A DNA stretch of 64,000 nucleotides. Source: Apostichopus japonicus. Its lineage: Eukaryota; Echinodermata; Holothuroidea; Aspidochirotida; Stichopodidae. Positions 50,197 to 62,013 of the stretch are shown piece after piece. Both the position numbers and the translations under genes were made by a program. The stretch lies in NCBI RefSeq assembly GCF_037975245.1, contig NC_092574.1, positions 18,877,713 to 18,941,712 of the forward strand, given 5' to 3'. Position 1 is the first letter of the stretch. Each line of letters begins with the position of its first letter. The notes beneath the pieces were generated by a model. The model ran no database searches, was not told the DNA's origin, and was given only the letters and a program-made list of their open reading frames with translations.

Positions 50197-53113
50197 TTTA
50201 AAAGAAAGAAAAAAGTAATGTCGTAATGTATGTTACGTAATACATTAAAATGTATGCATAGTCTACATGCTGAAAATTGTTACGACAGAAATATCGACCT
50301 TTGAGATCATCACGGGTGGATCCATTATGCGGCGTTGCAACCCGAGGGTAGAGTCTATATGGTGTTATGAACAGGAAAATATAAGTGTTAGTTGAACTTA
50401 CACCACGAAGACTTGATAGGTAATGCAGCGTTAATAATTTCTTTCAATTGACTTTTTGTCTGAGATTGAAGGAGGGAGGTGGGTGTACACTAATCTTACT
50501 CCCACCTCAATTTCGGGATCACCCGACTATTCCGGGAAGTAATAGGAAGCGCACAAAGAATAAAGCATGAAATATATATTCCACAATGTATAGACATGTT
50601 GAACCTACGCAGCTTGCGATGACTCAACTACTGTGCTACTATACTGCCTGTGGTATATATAGCTCACGTGATCTGTGAGTGTATGTAGTTCTCCAAAAAT
50701 GCGGTTAGTTAATATTATATAGGCATATACAGTATTATGCGTATCTATATTCAACTATATTTGAACTATACTGTTCAAGCAGGGAGAATGTTACCGAGGT
50801 GTAATATCTTTGTGTGTGTTTCATCCTCCTTTTGCTAATTGCAATTGAGAAGGTTATTTCGCCCACTTAAGTTCATAAAACACATAAGACGCTCGCATGC
50901 GGGAACGTGAGCCTAGGGAATAATCCTGGCTATAAATACTGGTTAAATTATGGTATATGCAAACTGTGACAATATCACAAATATTTGGATATGGATTGAA
51001 TGCAAATTCAAGTTTACTGGAAAGCTTAGAATGTGTTCCTCTTTCATAACTCAAATATTATTTTTTAACATGGATGATCCGGCTTTAGAGTATGATATAC
51101 TATTACATACACTTTACTATGCTATTACATACCATTATACGACAAAATATGAGGGGGGGGGGACCTATGAAGAAGGAGGTGGGGAAGAAAGTAGGATATG
51201 AATTTTGACAAATAAACGGGAAGTTTAATGCTAATTTAAATATGATATTATACTTCGGCAACAATCAAGGAACCTGCATCAGTGTCGCCACAAATGCTCG
51301 TCTCTGCAAATGTACTTGGCACCTATTGTGCTTTCCTCGCTTCACCTCACAACCCCCCCCCCCCCTCACCAACCTCCAACCACCCACCCTCTTCCCTCCT
51401 CTATTATTCCTCTATTCTTGATGAGCCTATAGTCATACCGTCATGCAGAGACGAAATATCTTTGATACATATGAAAGTATAACAATAATCATTACAGAAC
51501 ATACCTTAGCATAGCTGTAATATATATACCTTGAGCCTTTTAACCTCTCCCGCCCTCCCCTTCCAACCCTCACCCTCACCGCAACCCCCTCCACCTTTCT
51601 CTGTCTACCTACCCCTCACTCCACCCCTCTCTCTCTCCACCTCTCTCTCTCTCTCCACCCCACTTGACCAACCTTAAAGTTCAGCAATCTCTGACAGAAG
51701 AGTTACTCCATTGGTAAGCTTGATTGCGAGCAGAATTTAACAAGAAGTAGATATTCGTTCCGTGCACATATATACGTTTGTTATGCTGACGTGTTGTTAT
51801 CACAGCAAACGCAACTTAAAAATCCCCACCAATCCAAATATTTCGCAATGTTGTTCAGATACTCCAAATAACGGCCATTATGCATATTAAAATGTTTTAA
51901 GATTTCTGTTGAAGGAGGCTGGGAATTCATGTGCTTAATTTGGGTTCATGGATGTAGATGTGGAAAGGAAAGGAAACAAAGTGCTTTCATTAATTCCATC
52001 CCTAAAAGGCGTAGGACTAGTGGCGTGAGTCAAACGGGAGGGCAGCGAGGCGGGGGGGGGGGGGGGGGGGTTTAGCGGCGCCCCATTCGACCATCAGTCG
52101 GGAGAAATGGTTCAGTCAGGGAAAGAACTGGACCATTACTACCCTATTTTTCCATCTCACACAACGTATTTATTAGCAAACCCCGGAGTTTCTTTGCCTG
52201 ATTTATTAGACATAAATATGTCAGGGGTGTCTGAGGTTCCTTCCTCCCCCACACCCACACTCACCCTCGCACCCCCCCCCCCCACAACGATGCATTCTGA
52301 GGCTTATTTCTACTACAAATTAGCCTATAGTTGGATCTAACCACAAGGTTATGCTAATAAAAAGTCGGATGGTTAGTCTAACCCCCCACCCCCCACCTTG
52401 GCCCGGCCTGAATATAAAAACCCCGACTGCCGATGGAGGAGAGGGAAATTACCTCCATACCCCCATTTCCATTTGCGCATGCTACTGCATGGATGTATGT
52501 ATTCTTATTCTAGGACTGGTCAACTAATGCAAACACACGCAAATATCACAGTTACATATAAACGTGCTCAAATGTTTATTGAAACTAACAACTGATAGGG
52601 TTTTCTTTCAATATCTCCAGTTTCGCTTCACTGATATTTTCCTTAACTTCATCTCATCATAAGTCAGCGGAGATTTCGAAGGCACTTTAAGCAAGGCTGA
52701 AGGTAGTGGACGATCCAGACTATAATAATAACTTTCCATAACGTTTTGTTTAGGTTCATGCCCCTACCTAAGTCAAGTCGGTGAAACTAAAAACCTGCCC
52801 CCCCCCCGTCACATATCAAATCATGGGCGCGCCACTGTAGATTATATAGCTAACTTAACTACATACACGGCGCATGCTCCTTTCAAATGCAAGACAACAC
52901 AGAGAGTCATTTTAGTTTAGCTATATCTCTTTTCTGAGAATAATATCAAGCCTACGTCAAAATGACAATTATGCAAGAGTATAGCGAAAAAATTTATACA
53001 TGTATGCAGTGTAACAAATTTCACGAGTATTTTCATTTAACGTTATCTTTTCCGAAACATATATGAAAGTTTCGTTCAGTAATATTTGTTTGTTTTTAGG
53101 CCTATGAACTCAC
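50197..53113. other. Upstream region of OAS-like copy 1; C-rich low-complexity DNA
   Basis: It probably contains the non-coding 5' exon and promoter of copy 1, which cannot be located by eye. It also has an 11-base C run (51353-51363), CT/CCA-rich microsatellite sequence (51540-51660) and a 19-base G run (52052-52070). CAGTGGCG-like ends near 52020 and 52835 (TAGTGGCG / CGCCACTG) may bound another hAT-like element without a matching duplication. Confidence 0.45.
50530..50538. promoter_or_regulatory. Palindromic TTCCGGGAA (STAT/GAS-like site)
   Basis: A perfect TTCN3GAA palindrome about 340 bp upstream of OAS-like copy 1. It fits a STAT element, but a single match to a short consensus is weak evidence. 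Confidence 0.25.
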
Positions 53114-53269
53114 CAGTGATGGTCCAGATCATAAAATCTTGAAGATGATAACGTTGGTTGGAGTAGTCGTGGACCAATATACACTACGCTTTTACACCTG
53201 TCACAGTTGTCTAACAATATAATGGTAGTATTCACATTTGGCTTACTGATTCGTTGAATGCGGTTATTC
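53114..53269 (-). CDS. Candidate orphan exon of unknown gene
   Basis: A 156-bp open stretch on the minus strand has a plausible acceptor (pyrimidine-rich, then TGTAG) and a strong donor (CACTG|GTGAGT). It reads NNRIQRISKPNVNTTIILLD, then DNCDRCKSVVYIGPRLLQ and SSSRFYDLDHHW. I do not recognise the family. It cannot be a coding 5' exon of OAS-like copy 1, because joining it to that acceptor puts the OAS frame out of phase. It may be chance. Confidence 0.25.
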
Positions 53270-53883
53270 CTACAGTACATCACCTCACGCATGGGAGAAA
53301 TAATAACAAGAGAAAAATCAATGCACATAAGTGAGTAATATGATATATTATGGGGATAAACTTATGTTTTATTTTTATTATTTGAACAAGGTACAATGAC
53401 TGGGAATTCCCTGTGTTAAATTAAGATATGACCTTTGACTGATTCATCGTCAGTGTTTGCAAACAGAAATCAAGGATTCCCATTACGTGATTAAACGTCA
53501 TTACATCACAGAGGGAAATTCCAACATTGACATTATTGCGAAATTACTCTGTTTGTACAGAGGCTTGCAAAATCGAGTATGAGTTAAAAATAGCACACAC
53601 TTCTGTACTAACCGCGTGTGTCGATCCTTATTTTAACACTGCATTTGTACTGCAAATACTGGCATCGAAGCATCGTGGTATGATATAGATTTGCTAGATA
53701 TTCGTATCATACTGTTAACTGTAAATCACACTCACGGTCAGCCTGTACGGTCAACCTGTATAACAAAAACAGAGATGAGCAGACGAGTCGATCAGCTTGG
53801 GTCGCATTTGTGTACCGCTCAGTGGTTATAATTAATCAATAACCAATCAATTAAATATTCAATAATCAGGGAGAACATTTAAA

Positions 53884-53945
53884 GACGCTTAAGCTCCCAC
53901 GAATGTGGGAGAAGCCCGCAAGAGATTATGGTTTACAACTTTCAC
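53884..53945 (+). repeat. 62-bp interspersed repeat, copy 2
   Basis: Second copy of the sequence at 37069-37130. A possible element end CAGGGGCGTAAATCATGGG follows within a few bases. Confidence 0.6.
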
Positions 53946-55769
53946 GTCCAGGGGCGTAAATCATGGGACACCCCCCCCCCTCCGCGCTTTATGAAGGGTG
54001 AAGGACACAATATCAAATGTCCCCCAGGTTTATTGACCGACTCGTGTAGGCGCTTTGCTATCAGGCTCATAATGACTCTTGTATTTCATAAAGGGAGCTC
54101 AAATATTGTGCTACGTACTTGAGACTTGTAACTGTTAATGTTTTATTCTCATCTGATCAGCACCCCGACGAGAAACAGAACTTTTCACCTGGGTTGGATT
54201 AAGACATGATTACGGAATACATTTATGGCGTAAATTAACTGAGGAAACGCTCCCATACACCGCTGAGGCTATCTGCTAAGCCACCAGATAAAACCCACAG
54301 CATTCGCTAACCTCCTATCCGGTATATTATTTTTCATATTTTATAGTATGTTGCATTTCACGTATACAAGCAATATAACACTATGAGTAACTTATACTGT
54401 ATGCAATATATAATATGGTTAGCACCCATGATAGTTTTTAAGTGTTTTTGAGATAATTATATATTTCAGTGGAGTTTTAAGACATACATATATGGTGCTA
54501 AGCCCGGGTGCTAAGCTGCTATTCATGTTGTTGTTATAACCATGTTACCCACTATACCTCAAGTTCTAATTTAGTAGTTATGTACATATTATGTTATGTA
54601 CACATGGCACTAGTCTGCATAGCGATCACTTGAGAACGTAATTTCAATGTTACCATTGGCCAGTAACCAATCGAGCAGGAAACTGCAGTAAATAATATAA
54701 ACGTAACTGGTTTCACCGGTTTCAATTAATACATATGTGTTGCTACGTAAGGTCGGTGCATGTCTTAATTGTTCGTTGAATGGGAAAGGGAGAGAGGGAA
54801 GGGGAGTATTCGATCTATACGCTATTTGGGCAGGGTGCCCGGGATTAAGCTTGGTCAGGTTTCTATATGAGAATATACGTATGTACTAAATGTGTAATTA
54901 TAGTTTCAGGTCAGATAAAGTGATATCAACACTAGCTTTAGCACCACCCTACCAAGCTTACCCTTCCCCTAGCCCCTCCCCCCCCCAATTTCTGACATAT
55001 ATGGGACATTGTCGCCCGTTATTAATGCATTACACTTATATAAATTATAACATAATTTCGTGCAATTTGGCATTGATATTTATTGAGGCAGCGGAGATAC
55101 GTTACCGAGTGAGATTGTCAATTCTCAGTACAGGAAATCATAACTCTTCTGCACTGACGTCTATTTAAATGAACCATTGGTATCTCCCTAACCTTCTAAA
55201 TTATTCTTATCAAAGAAAATTTCCATATGGTGATTATAATAATTACAATTCAGCGTGTACTGTATGCCTTACACGTTGGCATGAGGGTTTTTGAAAGTTT
55301 GATATGATTCCCCTGTTAGGAATATGTTGTTGCGTCCATTGTTACTTGAACAACTTGTGTAAAGCGCCCTATTTATAAGATACCTTCTTATTTTAGCATA
55401 TTGTGCAATCATGACTGTGTCTTGACTGTTGCGCTAATTGAAAACATTGAAATGAAAATTTTACATGACGTGTTGTTCACGTTTCAATTATGTTAACGGC
55501 TGTTTAGTTTCCAACGAATCTTTGTACTGTTTTGTACAGGGTCAATGCCAACGACAAAGTTTTGCAGTGGCGACGTATTCTTGTGGCTGGTAATCTCCGA
55601 CCCTATAAAGCCCAGTCCCGAAGCTGCTGTTGTATTGTAGTACATTCCTCCCCACTGGTGGATCCCGCTCTTCTGTTGCCGCCTGCTACATTGCTGCACG
55701 AAAATACAGAGGGAGGAAGCGAAACTCAAAGAACATCGGCAAGACCACTCTCTAAAATTGGCTAACTGA
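53946..55769. other. Intergenic, no gene seen
   Basis: AT-rich DNA with short C runs (near 53969 and 54980). A 77-codon plus-strand frame at 55532-55765 has no known motif and starts without support, so it is not called. Confidence 0.55.
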
Positions 55770-56140
55770 CTTGAATTAATTCATTTATTTGTTTTATCGC
55801 CAATTGTGTACAAAGGGAAAGGAAGTCTCCTAAAAAGTCATAAAAGACTTAACAAGGTAGGAGACTCCCTGGGAGAAAAGAAAAGAAAAATGAACAAATA
55901 TTTATAATACAGAATATACGCAATGATTAAATATACAGTAATAATATCCTAGTGACGCTGAGATGGATACGTGAAAAGATTAAATATTACTAGTACGAGT
56001 TAATGAACTCCTTTTTCAAATGCCTGGTGAATGTGGGTTTTGAAGTAATGAACTTCAAATTTTTTGATAAATCATTCCAAATTTGTATTGCTCTGTTTCG
56101 AAGACCGAATTTCCCTATGTTACTATGGTAAAAATTGCAA
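55770..56140 (-). mobile_element. 5'-truncated non-LTR retrotransposon, 3' end
   Basis: A minus-strand frame (about 56140-55996) reads FYHSNIGKFGLRNRAIQIWN, then DLSKNLKFITSKPTFTRHLK and KEFINSY before TAG. The IQIWNDL...TRHLK pattern is the usual C-terminus of Jockey/CR1/Rex-like reverse transcriptases. A 3' UTR follows with inverted GGAGTCTCC / GGAGACT motifs and ends at an AATAAA-containing tail near 55775. Only the last 50 or so codons remain. Confidence 0.65.
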
Positions 56141-56188
56141 TGAGCGATTTGCAATGAGCAATTGCAATGAGCAATTGCAATGAATTGA
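56135..56188. repeat. GCAATGA/GCAATTG short tandem repeat
   Basis: Several near-copies of TTGCAATGAGCAA lie at the 5' edge of the LINE fragment. Confidence 0.7.
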
Positions 56189-58207
56189 CTTTATTCATGA
56201 TTGGAATTATTCTTACGTCATTAAACGGTTATGTTCTTCACTTTATTTTGTCTTTTAGACAGCACTGTGTACGTGTGCCTTACTTAAACGAAGACTCTCG
56301 TAGATCTTGGTTTTTCCTTTAGACACAACCTGATTCTTGAAGCTTAATCATGATTTTCGGTCTTTTATTCCATCGTTATTAATCATACATTAAGAAAAAT
56401 GACGAGATTTAATTAGATATCATGAATGGATATTAATCCTTACTAATCAGATGATATAAGGAACACGATTGGACTGAATAAGATATCATATATGGATATT
56501 GATCACGTGAACTCTATAACTGGATTCAATAAACATAATATCCAGTATAGGATTATGAACTGCTCGGATCGGTTTCTTATCTGCTGGTATTGGAAGCAAA
56601 TTGTTGAAACAATAGGTGTCATATGCCAACAAAGATGAGAAATGTTGACATGCCATGTATACTTAATTGATGTGAACTTCGTTGTTTAGGTGTCGTTCTT
56701 TGTTTGGTTACTGTAATTCAATGTAAATTGACTCAATGACATTGTTGTCTCACGCATCAAGTTTCAACAAAAGACAAGTTCTTTTCATAAGTCATTTGGA
56801 AATACCCAGTTGCTAAAGAAATTGTTAGTGCAAAGTGCGAAGTTAAATGATAGCAATGAGTTAAATGATAGCAAGCAAAACACACCGCTGTCTATGTATC
56901 TGCCAATAATACCTCTATTCATCAAACAAAATGTTTAATTAGCTTGTTTTGTTCAATATCTGGCTACAGGGCTGCAAAAGGAGAGCATGATATAAAATAA
57001 TGCTTTTGTCATTTTGATTCAAGTTATGCACAACTTATGAATAGGGAAGCAATATCTAATAATTTTGCAGTGAGCTTCTTCAAATGTTCAAAGATTAGTC
57101 ATAAAGATTTCCCATTCATGGTGTGAACATCGTAGAACTGCTACCTCATAAACATAGATCTAGACCCCTGTTGGTTGGTGACCCTAACTTTAACTTTGAT
57201 AATCCTTGGGACCTTCCACCCCCCCCCCCCCAAAGGGGTTGATGTTTTAGTCTGGAGAAGGGGCAACCCGGCCCCTCCTATTTAAACATTAATATATATT
57301 TAAAAGTTTTTATTTACAGAAAACGGTGTAATATTTTGCAACTTTTGAGCTAATTATGTTGAATTTTTTGTCCATATCACCTCATCAAATTGGGCCAAAT
57401 ATATCTCTAACAGCCTACGAAGGAGAGGGTGGGCGAAAACAATGGCCGTACCGCACCACTTAGACAATGAAGTACGACGCCCTCCTCCGCTTACGCCGTC
57501 CCACCCGCCCCCTTTCTTCTCTTTCTCTCTCTCTTTCTACAAACGGAAAACAGAAGATCACATTATGACAACGAACTGTCTAGCTGCATCATTAATTTTA
57601 AAAATTTAGGCATAAATATTATAATGCAGTACTTAATTTATCACACAATTAACACATGCGCCCGAAGCTAAAGGTAAACAAACTTGAACCTGTAAATTAA
57701 CTGAAAATGCCATCAAAATGTAGCAGGAATGGTCGATGTTGCCCTTCTATATATCCATCCCGAGTTACCACTAACAGGAGTTTGTTCGAGTTATTAGTTC
57801 ATCACTTTGTATTAACTTGTACAATATGCACGATAATTTCACACTTGACGTGTTTTTAAGCAATATATGCATGAAGGATACGAAAACTTATATACTGTTC
57901 TAATATACGTTGTGGAAGTACCCTTTCACTTGCTAAAAATCAATAATAAACCAAACATCAATTTTCTTGCAGGTTGCCCAAGCAATGTACGACGTCGTAG
58001 GAGTGAACTTACACAATACGTCGACTCTTTAGTAGGTTAGATTATAACTATTTGAAGTTAGACATATCAGGAAGCAGAAGCATGATTCTGTATCTATCTC
58101 TATCAGACAAAATGCTTGCTGTTTATATTACTTTGTATTTACTTGAAAGATGAAAAAGCGCAGGTTACATGGCATATGAAAACATATCTTCAAGTTCCAA
58201 ATGACCT
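56189..58207. other. Intergenic between LINE fragment and OAS-like copy 2
   Basis: No coding sequence recognised. Includes a long C run near 57221-57234 and a CT-rich stretch at 57500-57540. Confidence 0.55.
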
Positions 58208-59527
58208 TTAAACCCAGTTGCAACTGATTTTAATGACGTCAGTCGCATCTTTGCCAATGGGAATCGTGAAAGTCGTGTGTCTGTCCTCATGTCGTTCACT
58301 CGTTGGTGTCCACGTGCCAGGGTCTATGAACTGCTCGAGCGCCGACTGGACCCTTTTTACAATATCTTCTCGCTGCCCAAAGCCCCTGTCTCCGTCGATT
58401 TTAGCAGCTGCTGCCACGATGTCAGTAAATGAAAAGAGATAGCTCGAAGCAATACTCGGATCTACTCCTCTTGCTCCAGATCGCTTCTCGATCTTCGGCC
58501 GTAAGAGCCGCTTTCGTTCGGTGCCTACCAAGAAATGTTGAGGTGTCTTGACTTTTGGAGATTTAAACATAACCCTCCACGTTGGTTGAGGCTCGAATAT
58601 CATCTTAAGACTGAAGCCCCCGTTTCTCTCTGACTTGTCTAATCGGGATAAAGTCTCTGTCGCGTATGTACTCATTTGCCTCAGGTTATCACCAAGAGCT
58701 CCTTGTAACATGTTGTTATACGGGTTGGTAGGGTCAAGCAGCAGTGGACGCTGGTGTAAAATGTCCGCTGGGATGTCGGTCCTTCGATAGTATCTTGTCC
58801 AAACTATGTTTAAGTTGTGCGACTGTTTTACCATCGTCAGGAATCGACGAAACCCTTGCAGGATATCCCTACTTCCACGACGTTCCTCTTCCTCAGCAGC
58901 CCATGCACCAAGGTACTCCATGATAGAGGAGCGACCAAAGGAAAATCCAGGAATCCCAATTGTGGTACTCCAAAACTTGGCGAGCCTCGACAAGGAATGG
59001 GAAAATGCTGAATGATTTCGCTCGAAAGCTACTGCTCCTTCGGACAGTGACGTGCTGAAATCCATATGGTTTCCTCGTCTGTTGTTCCTCAGATGTTGCA
59101 GCGTGTTGGCAACCTGCACGCCTATCTCATCAGTTTCCCCAGAGTAGCCGTTTGAATACAAGAAGTTTCTAGCAGGTAACAAATCCACGTCGAATCCTTT
59201 CACGGTCAGAGACAACCCCAGAGGACTCTGTTTGCAATCTTCATCAATATTCATGGTTATGACGTCATCAAGCTTTTGCTTGAATTTACTAAACGGTGGC
59301 ATCTCGTCATTGAGATAAATGATGACATCGATATCCATTTTGAACCAGAGTGATGTCTTTTTGGTCAAGCTACCGAGTGGTCGAATACGATCGATGGAGA
59401 ACTTAGATCCCAAGTGTCGATGTAAAACATCTTGGATGTGTTTCGTGGCTGCTCCTGCTTTCTCCAAGATATCAGAGGACGGAGCTAGTGAATCAGCGTA
59501 CTGCTTAAGTTGAATGCTCAAAGACAT
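58208..59527 (-). CDS. 2'-5'-oligoadenylate synthetase-like nucleotidyltransferase, copy 2
   Basis: An intact 439-codon frame starting at ATG 59527 (MSLSIQLKQY). The open frame runs 12 codons further up without an ATG, through a polypyrimidine tract and an acceptor (CAAACAG) two bases before this ATG, so the start is well supported. Motifs: LGS 51-53 with KKT 56-58; catalytic Asp65 and Asp67 in KMDIDVIIYL; third Asp115 in GFDVDLLPAR; DFSTSLSEGAVAFE and SHSLSRLAKFW; SSIMEYLGAWAAEEEE about 200-215; and the OAS C-domain motif LLLDPTNPYNNML from residue 242. The full triad and both OAS domains are present, so it is predicted to be catalytically competent, cytosolic or nuclear. It is the closest relative of the pseudogene at 62 kb and a more distant paralogue of copy 1. 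An ISRE-like GAAACTGAAA lies about 190 bp upstream. Whether dsRNA is the activator cannot be told from sequence. Confidence 0.9.
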   Translation of the reverse strand: MSLSIQLKQYADSLAPSSDILEKAGAATKHIQDVLHRHLGSKFSIDRIRPLGSLTKKTSLWFKMDIDVIIYLNDEMPPFSKFKQKLDDVITMNIDEDCKQSPLGLSLTVKGFDVDLLPARNFLYSNGYSGETDEIGVQVANTLQHLRNNRRGNHMDFSTSLSEGAVAFERNHSAFSHSLSRLAKFWSTTIGIPGFSFGRSSIMEYLGAWAAEEEERRGSRDILQGFRRFLTMVKQSHNLNIVWTRYYRRTDIPADILHQRPLLLDPTNPYNNMLQGALGDNLRQMSTYATETLSRLDKSERNGGFSLKMIFEPQPTWRVMFKSPKVKTPQHFLVGTERKRLLRPKIEKRSGARGVDPSIASSYLFSFTDIVAAAAKIDGDRGFGQREDIVKRVQSALEQFIDPGTWTPTSERHEDRHTTFTIPIGKDATDVIKISCNWV

Positions 59528-59718
59528 ATCTGTTTGATACGAAAACAAAAATAAAGCAAACAATAAATCAATCGTAAATTTAATACTTTGCCAAGACTCC
59601 CATCGATCTTACAGGGTCTATAGATATTTCTCTATTATTCATACTATGGAAGGAAACATTCATGACAGAGAAAAGAAGCACAATATTAATAACTTCAAAA
59701 CCTGTCAATCATATGTTT

Positions 59719-59728
59719 GAAACTGAAA
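59719..59728 (+). promoter_or_regulatory. ISRE-like GAAACTGAAA upstream of OAS-like copy 2
   Basis: An exact match to the IRF-binding core GAAANNGAAA about 190 bp upstream of the copy 2 ATG. If the acceptor next to the ATG is used, this lies in the first intron. Such matches arise by chance about once in tens of kilobases in AT-rich DNA. Confidence 0.3.
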
Positions 59729-62013
59729 AGTGTTATAGGCCTACATGCAGTCTTTTAAATTGTGATAGAAAAGGTAGAGTTTCACATAAATATCCCAGAT
59801 TGAAATTATTTTTCGGCCTCTAGCGTTGATCGTATTCTTTTTTTTTTACACTTTCAGATCCTACAGTTTCAACAAATTCAACTCTGATTAATAAAGAAAA
59901 ATATCAGTATTTAAATAGTGATGAAAAACGACATGAACACTCGTTCCATGACAAAGCCTTGAGGGAATGCTTTAGTTTGATCGATTATCATGTTATTTGA
60001 TGAATATTGAAAAAGTGCCGAAAATACACTACACGTGTTAAGCTTTTTTCCTTGAAATTTATGTTTACAAAGGTTTCCATCGCAAACATGACTATCGGGT
60101 ACCAAACGTGAAGTATGTCTGTACTCGTATGCATGCTTGCATGTACTCGCTCTCGTCCAAAATTTGTACTCATACTACCGACAATAAATAAATTTATTAT
60201 AAATGCTTGTGCGAAATTAAGTTCCCCGATTTGTACTCTGACTGACGAATTGCTCTCGTAAACAGAGTATTCATCCAGTTTCGATTGCCTGTGGTAGATG
60301 CATATGACAGACATGAACTAAATAAATTAAGAATAAAGTAAGTCAACTTACCGAGTTCAATCTTTAATTATCACGTCCGAATAATTTTCAGGTAAAAGGA
60401 AAATTCCTCTCCAATTTCTCGTGTCCCTTTAAATGGTTGTTTTACTGGGGGTAAGAATTTATCGTTTATGTTATTCGATACAACCCAATTGCTTGCCAAA
60501 GAACCAATGACGATATTCTCACCGAACTCTCTTAATTAATAGTCATATATTTGATTACATCACGCGAAGATTATCATTGTCTCATCCATAGCAAATAACA
60601 AAGAAACGAACAGGGACTGTACGCATTGCGACACTCTGGGAATACCCAATTTTGAAATCGCACTGCATGTGCAAAGTTCAATCATTTAATTTGTGAATAA
60701 CTGCAGACATAATGTTTTCTATAAACAGTCGACCGAAAGACTGCCACCCTTCGACGGGACCGTTGCCTATGCTTCGGGAAGGTATGTAATTAAAACAAGT
60801 TTGAAAATACACATTTGAAGCCGTTAAATTCGTCATTTTCATACAATCTTCTGCATAGTGATCTAACTGATCAAATATGACATGACAATTGCACAATGGT
60901 ATAACGACCTATCAGCTTAACAGAGAAGTCTTTTCCTTTGATGAAAACCATGTTTGTGTATGTTTGTGTATATATCATTTTTGAGGTTTCCTCCAAATAT
61001 TTCTCAGTTTATACTAAATAGGCAGGACGACTCTTATGTTCAGCACAATATTTGACATGCATATAGACCATTTTGAAGGTTATGACAAAGTTTAGCAAAA
61101 ATAGACTTGAAAAGAATTTACATTTAAAAGATCTGCATTACAGGGTGAAAAATTATAGTCTGATACGTACACAGTAGATGTTTGTTCATGTTTCTTGTAC
61201 ACGTCTTTAAACATGTCCATGTTCCTCAGAAGTTGAGAAGTTTGTTGAAATACTAAGAAAGATTGCAAATAAAATGTGCATTTCATCTTGAAGGGAAAAA
61301 AGACATCCAAATAATGGATTTTGTGGAGCAGAATGTTCAGATGATCCATTTTGCTCGAAAGTTTTGAGGTAACGTTTTGGTTTTCGCCTTCAAAAAATGT
61401 CCCACCGCCCAATGGAAGTTTGTGCATCCCGTCCCCTTCTCTCTAGAATGAGGCCTCTAAAAGCGCTTCTGGTTTAGTCAACCGCATACATCATCTTTGT
61501 TGAAATAAGTATATGCTAAAATCAATTAATAAAACACAATGTACTGTTATTTATTAGTCCAAGGCAGGTTTATTTTGACGGACAAGAATGCAAATCGAGA
61601 TATCCACATATCATGTTAGCAATGTATGACAAGCTTCACCAAATAATTTCGCATATAAAATCAATGGCGGAATTTAACACAAACTAAATACACAAACGAA
61701 AGAAACCTAAAAATAACCAATTACTGGAAACTTCAGTATGCAAAGTTCAGTGATAGCAAAAATAACTGATAAATTGTCTTTGTCTGTCAAGAATGATAAG
61801 GAGGTTAAACAAACTCTGCTTAACATCCCACTGACAGAGATCATTATAACAACATGCTTGGGGATGTGGATTCAAAGAAGGACAACGACTCAAGACAATA
61901 AATGAGTCATATGTTCAGGTATCTGTCAACCCACCACACCGCAAAACACGACACCATCCCTCAGGCAGAAGTTCGTTCAGAGTTCGTTTAGCAAAGTGAC
62001 TCAACAGGTGGTA
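59728..62013. other. Between OAS-like copy 2 and the pseudogene
   Basis: It should hold the 5' exon and promoter of copy 2. A 111-codon minus-strand frame at 61092-61427 and a 72-codon one at 60678-60896 have no recognised motif; neither is called. The lost 3' end of the pseudogene was not found here. Confidence 0.5.

Noticed and set aside
51990-52842. Possible hAT element bounded by TAGTGGCG and CGCCACTG
   Set aside because: The termini are loosely inverted but the flanking octamers do not match, so the boundaries cannot be defended.
61092-61427. 111-codon minus-strand frame between OAS-like copies 2 and 3
   Set aside because: It is not similar to OAS or any domain I recognise, and it has no convincing acceptor. 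Its length is possible by chance over 14 kb.
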